A stretch of 64,000 bases of DNA from Raphanus sativus (lineage: Eukaryota; Streptophyta; Magnoliopsida; Brassicales; Brassicaceae): the NCBI RefSeq assembly GCF_000801105.2, contig NC_079515.1:23521407-23585406 (forward strand), in the 5' to 3' direction. Position 1 is the stretch's first letter; every line of letters begins with the position of its first letter. Shown piece by piece: positions 10,979 to 24,401 of this stretch. The translations under genes were made by a program, and so were the position numbers. The notes beneath the pieces are model-generated. The model did no database searches. It was not told where the DNA came from and was given only the letters and a program-made list of their open reading frames with translations.

Positions 10979-11020
10979 CTCTCTCTCTCTCTCTCTCTCT
11001 GTCGACCCTCCACTATATAA
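10979..11020 (+). promoter_or_regulatory. GTR1 core promoter: CT microsatellite and TATA box
   Basis: A (CT)11 tract at 10979-11000 is followed by TATATAA at 11014-11020, about 100 bases before the start codon at 11117. Spacing and orientation fit a plant TATA box and a short 5' leader; CT-rich tracts near the TATA box are common in plant promoters. The transcription start itself cannot be read from sequence. Confidence 0.6.
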
Positions 11021-11116
11021 GAAGACAATAGAGAGGAGCTTAAGATGAAGAGCAGAGTCATCCTCAGCCATAGAGAGAGAAGAGATAAGCATAATTACAC
11101 ACAGATTGAAACCACA

Positions 11117-13404
11117 ATGGAGAGAAAGCCCTTTGATGTTGAGACAACTGAGGATCACAAACCCTACTCCTCCGTCGATGGCGGTGGTTCTGATTCTGTC
11201 GATTCATTTGACCAAGACCAGAAAAAGCTCGTTTATAGAGGCTGGAAAGTCATGCCCTTTATCATTGGTAAAACGCTCTCTTTTTTCTTCAGACAACCTT
11301 TTTTGGTTTCTTTTTTTTTTTGTCTTCTTCTTTGACAAATATCTGCAATGAGATTGTGAAATTAATTAAATTTGGTTTTGAAAAAAAAAACAAGAATTGA
11401 TTGAAACCCATATCAACCAAACCGGTGGAGTGAAACAAGAATCATGCATTTTAAGTTTGCCTTTGTGAATAATGTGAATAAAATGTTAAAAAGTTTGTTA
11501 CTTTATGGTTTGACTAATAGTCATTTATGTTGGAAAAAAACCATTGTGTCACAGGTAATGAGACATTTGAGAAGATAGGGATCATTGGGACATTATCAAA
11601 CCTTCTAGTGTACCTAACTTCAGTATTCAACCTTAAGAGCTATACAGCTGCAACCATCATCAACGCCTTTAGTGGCACTATCAACTTCGGCACTTTCCTC
11701 GCTGCTTTCCTCTGCGACACTTACTTTGGTCGCTACAAGACTCTCTCTGTTGCTGTCGTCGCCTGTTTTCTGGTATATGACCTTTCCTCTTTTGTTTTCA
11801 ACCAAGATTCTGTCTTTTTTTTATTATTATTACTAAAACCATATTTCCATCTTTTTGTTGTAGGGATCGCTCGTGATACTGCTCACCGCTGCAGTTCCAG
11901 GTCTCCACCCCACTCCTTGTGGAACACAGAGTTCCTGCCAAGGCCCAACCGAGGGCCAGATTGCGTTTCTCCTGATGGGTTTAGCGCTTCTCGTGGTGGG
12001 TGCTGGTGGGATCAGGCCGTGCAACTTGGCCTTTGGTGCTGACCAGTTCAACCCCAAGTCAGAATCCGGAAAGAAAGGAATCAACAGCTTCTTCAACTGG
12101 TACTTCTTCACCTTCACGTTCGCGCAGATCATCTCCCTCACGCTGGTTGTCTACATCCAGTCGAATGTGAGCTGGACCATCGGTTTGAGTATCCCCGTGG
12201 GTCTCATGTTCTTGGCCTGCGTCATCTTCTTCGCTGGTGATAAACTGTATGTGAAAGTCAAAGCCTCTGGTAGTCCGTTGGCTGGTATAGGTCATGTCAT
12301 AGCCGCGGCGATCAAGAAACGTGGTCTGAAGCCGGTTAAGCAGCCTTGGATCGATCTCTACAACCACATTCCTCATAATTACGCAAACTCTACCCTAAAA
12401 TACACCGACCAGCTTAGGTAAAAGTCAGAGTAGTTCTCTCTCATTGTTTCTTTGTTCCTTTTGCTGAACAAATGTTACGGTTTGCCAGGTTTCTTGACAA
12501 AGCGGCGATTATGACCCCTGAGGACAAGTTGAACTCGGATGGAACGGCGTCGGATCCATGGAAACTATGCACGATGCAGCAAGTGGAAGAAGTGAAATGC
12601 ATCGTGAGAGTGATTCCGATCTGGTTCTCTTGCGCCATCTACTCCCTTGCAATAAGCATGCAGATGACTTATCCAGTCTTCCAAGCGCTCCAGAGCGACA
12701 GGCTACTAGGTTCGGGTGGCTTCAAGATTCCAGCCGCCACATACGTAGTGTTCTTGATGACCGGTATGACGGTTTTCATCGTGATCTACGACCGTGTCCT
12801 CGTCCCCTCGCTCAGAAGAGTGACGGGTCTAGACACGGGGATAACTCTCTTGCAAAGAATAGGAGCCGGCATTTTCTTCGCCGTGCTGAGCTTATTGGTC
12901 TCCGGGTTCATAGAGGAGCGTAGAAGAACCTTCGCGCTTACAAGACCAACGCTCGGTTCGGATCCTCGGACAGGAGAGATCTCCTCCATGTCAGCGATGT
13001 GGCTGATTCCTCAGCTGGTGCTCGCGGGGATAGCTGAGGCTTTTGCAGCCATTGGACAGATGGAGTTTTACTACAAGCAGTTTCCTGAGAACATGAAGAG
13101 CTTTGCGGGTTCTATCTTCTACGTCGGCGGAGGAGTTTCTAGCTACCTCGCTAGCTTCTTGATCTCGACTGTTCATAGAACGACTGAGCATTCCCCTACG
13201 GGGAACTGGTTAGCTGAGGATCTGAACAAGGCGAAGCTGGATTACTTCTATTTCATGCTCGCGGGACTCATGTTCGTTAACTTTCTTTACTTCTTGTTGA
13301 TGGCTAGATGGTATAGATACAAAGGCACTCATGATGAAGTCGGTTATGTGGTTGAGACTGTTGAAGAAGATACAAAGCAGCAGGAGGACAAGAACTCTGT
13401 CTGA
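11117..13404 (+). CDS. GTR1: Glucosinolate transporter GTR1 (NRT1/PTR family NPF2.10)
   Basis: Proton-coupled plasma-membrane importer of glucosinolates, moving these defence compounds into phloem and seeds. Four exons: 11117-11267, 11555-11772, 11864-12417, 12489-13404, giving 612 residues with GT-AG introns. The E-x-x-E-K proton-coupling motif (NETFEKIG) lies in the first membrane helix; [28 protein letters not shown] and [20 protein letters not shown] are NPF core segments. About twelve membrane helices are expected. Family comparison from memory favours GTR1 over its paralogue GTR2, through [36 protein letters not shown] and the C-terminus ending DKNSV. The start at 11117 matches the family's MERKP N-terminus; an in-frame ATG at 11045 adds 24 residues and looks like leader. 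No disruption seen. Confidence 0.95.
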
Positions 13405-13787
13405 TTTCTCGAAACTTTTGTTATATTTGGTTCTTCTGCTTCAGTCTCATCTTTGTTGTTGTTGCACTTCCCATAGATAAGATGAATGAAGAAAATCACT
13501 TCCAACATTTTAAACATGTATTTGTAATGAAAGATTTTTGTTGCTAATATCAAACTGTGTACGGCGATTCTGTTTCGCCTTTCAATACAGCAGCAGAGCA
13601 GAACAAACTAGTATAAAAGGACTACAGGAATGGGAGATGAAGCAATAAGAATGGGAAATTATAGGCCTATTTCATGTTTTAATGTGCTACAAAAAATGAT
13701 CTCGAATCGAAGGTCCTAGCAAAATGACTGAAAAGAATTCTACCAAAATTAATTTCCAAGAATCAATCAGCTATTGATGAAAATGTT

Positions 13788-14279
13788 TCAGGCAGTGTTG
13801 GAGAACGGGAAGAGCTTTTCCACCATATTGTTATTGTTGGAGAGAATTCTGTTTGGGTCAAGCTCCCTTCGTTCTTTGTTGTAAGCATCCACAGGGAATC
13901 GTTTTCTGAGTCTTTCTTGTAGGGCTTCAAGTTCCTCTTTATCCTTCGGTATCTGATTACATAAAGAGTCCAAGCATTAAACGTTAGAGAACGTCCAAAC
14001 AGCAACCTCACTCATTTCCTCTGATTGCATTTTTTAGCAGAACAAGGTATTAAGATACATTCGGTTATAGGAGCTAACTAAAGTATTAATTTCTAAAGAA
14101 GCGAGTCAATCAGGACAACTAAATCTACAGTTACCTCAATTTTGGCCCAATTAATGTTCATATGCAGAATATTGATCCCACAAATGTGCTTGTGTCAAAC
14201 GTCTATAGTGGAAAAACTCATCTGTGATGTCCTTCCTCTGGCGAGGGTCTGCTGTCGGGAGGTACATGATTATACCAAC
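13788..14279 (-). pseudogene. L-galactono-1,4-lactone dehydrogenase, 3' fragment
   Basis: Only the last two exons of the mitochondrial enzyme for the final step of ascorbate synthesis remain. Exon A (14135-14279) gives VGIIMYLPTADPRQRKDIT and LWDQYSAYEH; exon B (13788-13952) gives IPKDKEELEALQERLRKRFP and ELDPNRILSNN, ending at a stop. The acceptor and donor between them are still good. Exon A holds a 4-base insertion near 14149-14155 that creates an in-frame stop right after the AYEH codons, and exon B has two extra Asn codons. FAD-binding and upstream exons are missing. The position next to GTR1 matches Arabidopsis At3g47930, so this is a truncated relic in its ancestral place, not a retrocopy. 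Confidence 0.88.
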
Positions 14280-16627
14280 CTGACACAACATGTTACGTAG
14301 CATATTATAAGTGTAGATGACTAGCAACTGAGAAATAAAACGGCACAATGTCAATTCTGGAACAAGATTGGTCAAATAGCAAGAATCTACCAAGCGAATG
14401 GCCGTCGGAGCGTCGGAGAAGAAGTGACCGGAGCATTTTGACCGAGCAAAAAGTTTCTGTACAAAATCACAGGATCAGGTTTAGAAGATTTAAGAAAATT
14501 TTCAAAATGACCCGAAACTATACCAGTTTTCTTAATTTGAACCGTTATAAAAAAAATTATAATTAACAAATTAACCTCATAAGTTCGGATTGGGTATCAG
14601 ATGGTCCAGATTACAAGACCAATCAAAACCATATCACTATTGTAGTCTTTTTACTTTTGTCTCGTATGGGAATCGAGTCGAACTCTATGTTTGATTGACT
14701 GGACAAAGTCACAAAGCCAACTCATTCTTGAGTCATCCACATTATATTCTCTTTCTTTTTTCTTTATTTTTTTGAAACACCACATTATATTCTCTTTTTT
14801 TTTTTGAAACACACACCACATTATATTCTCTATGTTCCATTTTCTGTAGCTTAACATGATGTTTTAGTTTTTTTTTGACATATTTAAAATTATTTATTTT
14901 AATTTCATTTTTATCTATTTTTTTTATTTTAAAATAATTTATTTAGTTTTCAATAAAGATGTCATTCATATTTTTACCTTTTAATTTTTTATTGGTTTCA
15001 ACTGTTTAAATATAAAAATTAATCTTTCAATTATGAGAAAATTATAACTTCATATTCAAAATATGAAAAAGCAATAGTTTTCTTCTAAGAAGTAACGTTT
15101 GGTAAACTCTATAATCCCTATGCCTTCAGTCAAAAAAAAAACTCTATAATCCCTAAAAGGTTTTTAATTTGGAATAATTTGTAAATTACCCGATTTAAGA
15201 TTATAAATTTGAAAAGTACACTGTTATAATAATATTTTGCAAACTACACTTATTTATGTATTATAAGACTCTTTTGCCCTTATTTCAATTTAAGCTAAAA
15301 CATTTTAATAATAAAAACTCTAAATTATTTGTATATTAGTTATTTTGAGATAATTCTGTTGGATTATAATAATTTATAAATTTACTGAACTATAATATTT
15401 AAAATTATACATGGATAACTATTGAAATATTTATTGCTTTATCTCTAGAACGTATCTTATGTACAAATTATTCATAAAATCCTTTATCATATTTTTTATT
15501 AAATGGTCTGAAACTATAAAATTTGTTTCTTAATCATGAAGTTTAAAAGAGTTGGTATAAAAAACCTAGCCTAAGACACAAAATGATATAATATTTGAAT
15601 TTTGAGAGATTAAAAGATTCAAAGAGTTTGCTAGATAGAGCACATCCACTACATAAATAAGTAAAAAAATTGTGAATGTATTTGTTGACTTTACAAGAAA
15701 CATTATGTATTATTTTCTAGACTCAACTCTTATTTTTTGTGATATAAGAAAACTATGGTGATTATAAAACATATTTAAGAGTAAATTATAACAAAAAAAT
15801 CACCAAACACCAAAGTTACATGTTGACACAAGATTGTGTCTTCCTCAAATACAAAAAAGGACCACAGTGATTAAAAAAAGTACAAAATCCGGACGTCTGA
15901 AAACAAAATATTGAATTCTAAATTTTTTTGTTGTATAACTTAAAACAAAACACGAAAATATTTATGTTCATTTGTTCTATTTCTATTAAATTTTTATTTA
16001 AGTATTGAAATTACTATAATCTTAACTTGGTTAATTTAGTCAGTTCACTTATAAATAAGTGTAGTTTTCAAAGAATTTAAAATATGGTGTAGTTTTCAAA
16101 ATATATTCTCATTTGATGGCATTTTTCCAAATTTCCCCTTTTAATTTTGTATAGTTCTCATTGTCACTAACAAAAAAAATAGGTGTCAAGTCCAGGTTCA
16201 GTTAACTACTTTATATATCACAAATAAATCATGTAAATAATATGCTATAAAAATAGAGAAATGTAGCTATATACTATATTAATATATAATTTTATAGTAG
16301 CGTGAAAAGATCAAAATACAGAAAATACTAGTAACCACGAGCGGAATAGACGGTTCAACCGCATCGAACTGCACCAAACCACCCATTCACAATTTGACAT
16401 CCATCGACCCGAACCGGTCTAAATCTCACATGGTAAAATCCCCTAAATCGATTTTGTGCATAGAGAGCGAAACGAGTCTTCTTCTACTCTACTCTCCATC
16501 TCTTTTAACCCTCACCAACCCTCCCTCTCCGTCGATCCCTCCGCTGCCTGATAACTCCGATTTAACCTTCTCTTAGCATCCTTCTTCATGCGGATTACCC
16601 CAGTTTCGAGCTGAATCGTCGTCGTGA
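14280..16627. other. Intergenic DNA with short tandem repeats
   Basis: At 14735-14835 a unit CCACATTATATTCTCT plus a T run occurs three times (starts near 14737, 14780 and 14817). A 17-base duplication AACTCTATAATCCCTA occurs near 15103 and 15140. The rest is AT-rich without a supported gene. The last 250 bases are CT-rich and probably form the promoter and leader of the following gene. Confidence 0.5.
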
Positions 16628-19600
16628 ATGGGTCAGAAGAAAAAACCCCTCGCGTCTCGCTCCAAACAACCGCTGCCTCCTTCTTCGGCGGCAGAGGCTG
16701 AGTCGACTGAGGCTTCCGCTTGTACCTTCCACGAAGGCGGGGTTTCTGGAACCACCGCGACGGCGGCTAATGCGGAGCCGCCGTCGTCCGATTCGGCTGC
16801 TATCAAGCTCGAGTGCGAGAAGGCGCTATCCTCGCTCCAGAAAGGGAGCTACAACAAGGCGATTCGGCTCATGAAGGAATCGTGCGCTCGCCACCAGCAC
16901 TCCGCCCTAATCCACCGCGTCCAGGGGACCGTCTGCGTCAAGGTCGCCTCCGTCTACGAGGATCTAGCCACGAAGCAGAAGCATCTCCGCAGCGCCATTG
17001 AATCCGCTAGAAAAGCTGTGGAGCTGTCGCCCAACTCCATCGAGTTCGGCCATTTCTACGCTAACTTGCTCTACGAGGCGGCTAACGATGGGAGAGAGTA
17101 CGAGGAGGTCGTGCAGGAGTGCCATCGAGCTCTCTCCATCGAGAACCCTATCGATCCCGCTAAGGACAGTCTCCAGGTTGAGAACCAGCAGAAGATATTG
17201 ACCCCTGAGGGTCGTATTGCTAACGTGCAGGAAGAGCTTAGGTCGCTGGTGCAGAAGTCGAATCTTGGTTCGTTGTCCACTCTGATGAAGCACCTGGGGA
17301 ATGGGGAAGATAACTTTCGGTTTTTCCCCGTTAGGAGGATGGTTGAGGACCCTATTGAGAGTAGCTTGGTTCAGACCAGGAGGCCGAACGAGATTAAGAA
17401 AGCTAACAAGACTCCTGAAGAGTGGAGGAAGGAGATTGAGGTGAGGGTGGCTGCAGCTAGGTTGTGTCAGCAGAAGTCAGAGTCTTCCTCTTCGGATAAT
17501 GTCAACAGCAAAGGATCAGATCCAACACTAGGCGCGGGTCAGAGAAGCGGGGAGAGGAGAAAGCATGGAAATGCTAAGAAAAACAGCTCCACAGACGGGA
17601 GAAGGGATCGGGCTAGGCTATATTGGGAGTCTACGAGCAAACAAAAGAAACAAGAGTTGCTTAGAGTTAAGCTCAGTGATCTTAAGAGTCACTTTAGTCC
17701 GTCAAAGGATGGACAAGCAAATGAGATTATTACTGAAGCTTTGTCCTTTTACGAGGCTAATAGAACTTGGAGGTTCTGGGTTTGCTACGGGTGTAGTGAA
17801 AAGTTCATGGATTGTGAGGCTCATCTGCAGCATATTGTGCAGGAGCACATAGGTAACGTTTTACCTAAGACGCAAATGGTTTTACCTCAAAGCCTCAATA
17901 GCGAGATGATCGAGATGCTTCTTAGTTCCCCATGGAAACCATTGGATCTCCCTGCTGCTGCGAAATTGCTTTGGAGCCAGCAGAAAATCCAAAGTACTGA
18001 GCATAATGAGTTTCACACTAGAGATAATATGGAAGATGGTGACGACTGCTTCGAGGATGCCCGGAATGATACGTCACCAGAGAAAGAAAATTTTGGAGAT
18101 GCTTGCAAAGGTTGTGATGAGAATGGGTCTGAAGAGGGTAAGATGTCAAATCCGTTTCATCTTCCTGATGGATGGCCGATATCTGATGATTCTGAACGTA
18201 CAAAGCTCCTTGCAAAAATCCGCGGAGCCTTTGAGCTACTTATCAGACACAACTATTTAGCTGCCAGCCATTATGATAAGGTCATACAGTTTACTGTGGA
18301 TGAACTCCGGCATCTACCCTCGGTTTCGCAGTTCTTAAATCGTGGTTTGGCTCAGTCACCCATATGCATTTGCTTTTTGGGAGCTATTCAGCTCAGGAAA
18401 ATTCTCAAATTCCTGCAAGACTTGTCACAGGGCTGTGGGTTGACTCGATATTCTGATCCAACTAACCCAAGCGATGAAGTTAGTAATTTTGGCGACCTGG
18501 TTCTTGAAGTTACGGAGGAGATTCGTCTTGATAGTGAAGATACATGTCTTCTTCTGGATGAAAAATTTCTTGGCACTGAGTGCATCCAAGAGAAGTATAT
18601 GGGGTCAGCATTGAATAACAGAGCTATAGCAAGTTTTGGAGATATAGCTAATGGCAACGATGTATCTTCTGGTGAGGATGGATTTCTTTCATGGATCTTC
18701 ACAGGACCCTCTAGCGAGGAACAAATTGTGTCGTGGATGCGCACAAAGGAAGAGAAAAATAAGAAAGGACTGGAGATCATGAAGACTCTTGAGAAGGAGT
18801 TCTGTCACTTGCAGAACCTCTGGGACAGGAAATGCGAGCACTTAAGCTACGAGGGAGCACTGCAGACTGTTGAAGACCTTTGTCTTGAAGAAGGTCGGAA
18901 GAGGGAGACTTCAGCAGAGTTTACCCACGAAAGCTATGAATCTGTACTCAGAAGGCGAAGAGAAGAGCTGATTGAGAGTGAACATGAATTGATGTTCATC
19001 AGTAGTAGGTTTGAGGTAGATGCTATAACAAATGTCTTAAAAGACGCAGACTCTCTTAACCATAATCAATTTGGATATGAAGAATCATATGCCTGCACGA
19101 GTTCTCATCTACGTGATCTGGAATCTGGTGAAGAAGTTGATGAATGGGGGATTAGAGATTCCTTTCGTGAGGTTGATAGTTTCATAGAGACTGCGATCCA
19201 GAAACAAAAGGAAAATTTGGCTGCAGAGGTAACCTTTTCTATCTTTAGGCAACACGACTGAGATAGTTAATAACTATATTTTTCTAAACAAATACTCTGT
19301 ATGTGTGCTATTACAGCTTAACAAAATCGATGCAAGAATGATGCACAGTGTTACTGGGGTACAGAAATTAGAGATAAAGCTTGGACCTGCTTCCTACAAT
19401 AATTATCAAATAGTACTGTTACCCTTGGTGAAGTCCTACATGCGGGTAAGTATTTAACTTATTAAAATAGTTTAATTTTTCTTCCTCTGGTTGCAGTGTC
19501 CTTTTGGGTTGTAATAGCATTTCTATCTTAATCTCTATCTAGGCACATTTGGAGGCATTGGCAGATAAAGATGCCACTGAGAAGTCTGATGCTGCAAGTG

Positions 19601-22600
19601 AAGCATTACTCGTGGAGCTCGCTCTTGATTCTAAGAAGGAGGCTCGGGGAAGAAATGATAATCCGAAACACACACAGGAAAAGTCCAAGGAGAAGAAAAA
19701 GAATAAAGACACCAAGAAACTGAAGGAATTAAAGGTTTGAATAATTTGGTGTCTACATTTTAAATGTTTTTTTGTCTATGTATATAACTAGCTTTAATGT
19801 TTTCCTTTAGGCTTCTCTTGGAAACGACCATCGCTTCCATGTTGATTCAGTTGAACACAGGTGAAGATCTGCACTGCACTTTTTTTTTAGTTCAGATTCT
19901 GTTAAATATTCTCGTTCTCAAAATATTAGTGGTGAGTAATTTTTCTTTGATGTATTTTGATAATTTCTTGTTCCAGCCTCCCTTCGATTGCATCTTTTGG
20001 CGATCCCTCAGAGGCTGACGTAGTACCTGAAGCTGTTGAAGCTTTAAAACAACAGGAAGAGGAATACAGACGCCGAATAGAGCTAGAGCTAGAGGAAATA
20101 AAGCTTGAAAAAACTCTGGAATATCAAAGAAGAATTGAGAATGAAGCTAAGGAGAAGCATATTGCAGAACAACAAAAGAAATTCAGCCCTTTAGTTCCAA
20201 TGAATGCTGCAGAAGAAGTGTATGATGTTTGCAGAGATAATGTCGTTGATGGTTTAGATCTACAAGAGCAAGAAAAAATCGTAAGTCTGGTAAACATTGT
20301 GTGACAAGGTTGTTGAGTCGTGAATCATCACTGAATTTATTTTTGGGTTTATTTGCTTTACTAGGAGAACCGGGTTCAAAGAAATGGACTACCTCATGAC
20401 TTGGAAGGAACCCGAGTGAATACAAATGGTGGTTTTCCGTCAACAAATCATTGTGTGATATCTGATGCTGTAACGGTTCAGGATATGAAATCCCAAAAAG
20501 GTTACCACTTGTCTTCGGTTTTTGATGCATGTCTCTAATGACCTTTCTGAGACACTTACAATTGTTTTGTTGTTGTTGTTCTAGTGGCTAATGGGGTATC
20601 TACTCCAGATGGTGTTTTCCAATCTGATCAACGCACTGGGAGGAGGGGTAGACGCCAAAAAACTTCTAACAAGTTAGCTGGACCATCTGAGAGTATAAAT
20701 AGTGAATCTCATAGGTCAGGCACCGACAAGGAGACAAAATCTGAAAGTCTACGTAGCAATGGTGGTAAGTGTTTTTTCCCATATATCCTTCTCTCGGTCT
20801 GATGTTTTCAGAGAAAGATAGTTATTATGTCAATTTATTGTTTTACCTCTGTTTACTGTTATTTTGAACTTGAATAATGAAACTGATATATGCGTTGGAA
20901 CTTATAGTTCAGGGTTATGTTTTTCAAAAACTGGGGCCTCTGTGACTAATGTATCTTGATTTTTCCTTTTCTCTCAAAAAGGAATGACAGTATTTACATT
21001 GATTTCTAGCAATTGTTTTCTGACGTCTTTCAATCGATTTTATATCATGTTGAGTAAGATGCGGGAACAAAGACATTAAGACAATTACAAGCTGAAGAGG
21101 ATGAAGAAGAAAAGTTTCAAGCTGACCTCAAAAAGGCAGTGCGTCAAAGCCTTGGTAGTTTTTTCAACCATCCTTGCTTATTAGATATTGTGTCTCGTTA
21201 TCAGCCTTTAACTTTGTTTGCAACTTGCCCATTTGACTGAGAGTGTCATTTGTATGTAGAATGGTTTATTGTATATACCGCTTTCTCTATTTAGATGTCA
21301 TGCTCTTTTTTTCCCGTTTTCATCATATTTATTGTGTGATCATTTTGGGGTGACAAAGCCTCTGATACGAAACATCTGACTCCGGAACATTTTGTTTCAA
21401 CCAGACGCGTACCAAGGAGGTAGAAATATGACGTCATGTTTGAGGACACCTCTGGATGTAAGCAGTGATGGGGTTTCTGATGTCACAAAGGAGTCTCAGA
21501 GCTCGACCGAAGTTGTCATATTTGGTACAGGTCTTCAGAATGAAATTGGGGAATACAATTGCTTTTTGAATGTTATCATACAGGTAACCTTCATTCTCAT
21601 AAACTGTTTAATGTCTCAGCTATCACTGTCTAGTGTCTATCATATCAAGCTTAAAAGATTTTATATTTGATGAGTTTGTTTTGATCAGTCTCTATGGAAT
21701 CTGAGGATGTTTCGGGATGAATTCTTACGGAGCTCAACGCTAGAGCACCATCACGTGGGAGATCCTTGTGTTATCTGCTCATTGTATGAAGTTTTTACTG
21801 CTTTAAGCGCTGCATCGAAGGAAATGCAAAAAGAACCAGAACCTGTAGCTCCTTCTTCTCTCAGGATTGCGTTGAGTAACTTGTATCCAGATAGCAGTTC
21901 CTTCCAGGAGGTAAAGTAATTGATGTTTATCCTTACGGAGTAAATTTTTCGTTTGCATCACTAGCCTAAACTTGAGCATCATATGGTGGACAGGCTCAGA
22001 TGAACGATGCTTCAGAAGTAATGGCTGTGATTTTCGACTGTCTTCATCGTGCATTTTCTCAAAGCTCAAGTGTGTCTGACACAGAATCGTCTGAGAGCAA
22101 CTGTACAGGTTCATGGGACTGTGGCAACCGCACATGTATCGCCCATTCGCTGTTTGGAATGAATATTTTTGAGCAACTGAACTGCTACAGCTGTGGGCTG
22201 GAGTCCAGGCATATGAAGTACACTTCCTTTTTCCATAATATCAACGCTAGTGCCCTACGGACCATGAAGGTAAAAGGAAATGCTAACCATGCAAGTTTTT
22301 TCAACCAACCTGAGGTTTCACATGTTAGTAGACAATTCACTGTGGTTTTGCCCCATTAATAGGTTGCCTGCGCTGAGAATTCATTTGACGATCTTTTAAA
22401 CCTTGTCGAGATGAACCACCAACTAGCCTGTGATCCTGATGCTGGTGGGTGTGGGAAACCCAACCATATCCGCCACATTCTCACCACTCCACCACATGTT
22501 TTCACTACAGGTAATACCCTTTTAGGATTATGATAAATGATGCAAACCTTTTGGTATTTATGTCTTAACACTCAATATTTTGCGAGTTGGCAGTTTTAGG

Positions 22601-23125
22601 GTGGCAAAACTCATGTGAGAGTGTAGAAGACATAGCAGCTACGCTCGCAGCCCTAAATACCGAGATAGACATCAGTATCATGTACCGTGGTCTGGACCCA
22701 AAGAGTACCTATAGCTTAGCTTCTGTGGTACGTGTTTCTTCTTCTTCTTCCTTGGGCATTACCAGAAGGATGGTTTCGTCCTTAAATCCGACTCTACTTT
22801 GTGTTTTCGTTCTGGCCTTTCATAATCTAAGTTGTTCTTTTGATATTTCTATACTCTCAGGTATGCTATTACGGACAGCATTATCATTGCTTTGCATATA
22901 GTCATGAACACGTTCGGTGGATCATGTTCGATGACAAAACCGTGAAGGTAATGAAAACAATTGAAATAAACTTGACTTTGCAGGCAAAGACACTATTATT
23001 CCACATTCATCACCCATTATATGTGATATTTTCAGGTGATTGGTAGTTGGAGTGATGTGCTTTCTATGTGTAAGAAAGGACACTTGCAGCCACAGGTTCT
23101 TCTCTATGAGAAGAAACAACGTTAG
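16628..23125 (+). CDS. Ubiquitin C-terminal hydrolase-related protein (DUF627/DUF629)
   Basis: Fifteen exons: 16628-19228, 19317-19445, 19543-19734, 19811-19860, 19977-20280, 20365-20500, 20585-20764, 21059-21154, 21405-21583, 21689-21910, 21994-22269, 22363-22510, 22594-22727, 22861-22947, 23036-23125. They give 1,607 residues with every phase matching. The N-terminal TPR-like region (DUF627) starts near residue 60. A C2H2-like finger, C-x2-C...H-x4-H, begins at C386. Two charged coiled-coil stretches follow (KEKKKNKDTKK; EEEYRRRIELELEE). The C-terminal peptidase-C19 domain has the nucleophile box EYNCFLNVIIQ (Cys about 1282) and a histidine box GQHYHCFAY (about 1556), so hydrolase activity is possible, though the Cys box is divergent from canonical USPs. 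Family members are plant-specific; biological role not established here. Matches Arabidopsis At3g47890/47910. Confidence 0.9.
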
Positions 23126-24401
23126 ATCAAAAAGAAAATGGTAAAAAAAAAAGGACACACAGAGCAAGTGGAGATGGGTTGCTACAGTTTAGGAGATCTC
23201 CCAAGTACATACTACAAAGGAAGTAAGTACTTTTTTTTTGACAATCAGAGCGAGGAAGAACTGTGATTTACTCATCACTCATCAGTGGTTCAAAGAGGAT
23301 GGGGAAGAAGATTTTGTCTTTTTAAGTGTTTTCTTTGCAAGAGATCTTACAAGATAGTTTGCTTAGGTAAAATCATTATCACATTTAAGGATTATATGGT
23401 CGTAAAAATCTATGCAATTTCTTTTTCATTTTCATTGGTCAATATCCTTCCTCCATAGCCCAAGAAGCATGTTACCTCTCGGGTGGGTGGAGAATCCTTT
23501 TTGACAGTTTTACAGTAGCTATAAATCAAAATCCATAGGTTAACCTAATTAGTTTCAAAAGGAACATTAGGGTCGATTTGTATGTATAAAATGATTCAGA
23601 ATCTATAAGCTATGTATAATTTTTGACCTTTATCACCGAAGAGAGTCGATAGCAAACCCTTGTGAGAGTCATTAACAAACCAAGGGTGTTTGAGGTCCTC
23701 TAGATGCTTTCTCTGTTGTTAATCCTGAGCCAAAGAACACAAGCTTCCAACTAAATCCAAACTGATTGGGACCACCATCTTAAGAGATATAGCAAGAAGA
23801 GAAACCAATCTCATAAACACCTATCTTACAAACGATCCAACCAAGAAAATAACCAAAATTCGAACCAAAATAATTGAATTAACCAAAATTTTCTAAACTT
23901 CTGAATCGAATTAACCGAATTAAGAAAAATATGAAACTAATTAACTGAATTGACCGGACTAACTGAAACTATCCAAATTTAATAGATTTTACCCGATTTT
24001 TAACAGAATATAATTAAAACCAAAAATTTTGGTTAGTTTCGATAAAAATTATACAAATCGAACTACTAGATTATCATACTGAAACCAAACCAAAAAGTTC
24101 AATTCAAGATTTAGTCGAACTGAATTATCCAAAAACTGAACTACCTGAACCGATTAGTTTGGATAGATTGATGGCTATATTTATATGTTTTGGATATTTA
24201 ATTCTAAATAAAATTATTTTGACTTCTGTAACAAAAAATGTATGGGTCTCACAGAAAAATGTATGAAGGAAATTTCTTGTGGGTCCCTCATCGTATAGCT
24301 TTAAACCAATAGCGTTTGTTGAACTTCTAAAGCCTGTCACAAACAAATTATTAAAAACCCTTAAAAAAGAAACAAAAGAATTGTGTGGCTACCAAGAGAA
24401 G
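23126..24401. other. 3' flank and low-complexity AACCAAAATT-type tract
   Basis: From about 23830 to 24140 the sequence is a degenerate array of AACCAAAATT / TTAACCGAATT-like units on one strand. This looks like slippage-derived repeat rather than a transposon. The last 150 bases probably hold the promoter of the lipocalin gene. Confidence 0.5.

Noticed and set aside
12059..12376. Minus-strand 105-codon frame inside GTR1
   Set aside because: Antisense shadow of exon 3; charged low-complexity composition and no homology.
14400..14620. Coding remnant next to the GLDH relic
   Set aside because: Some GC-richer sequence but no protein family recognised in any frame.
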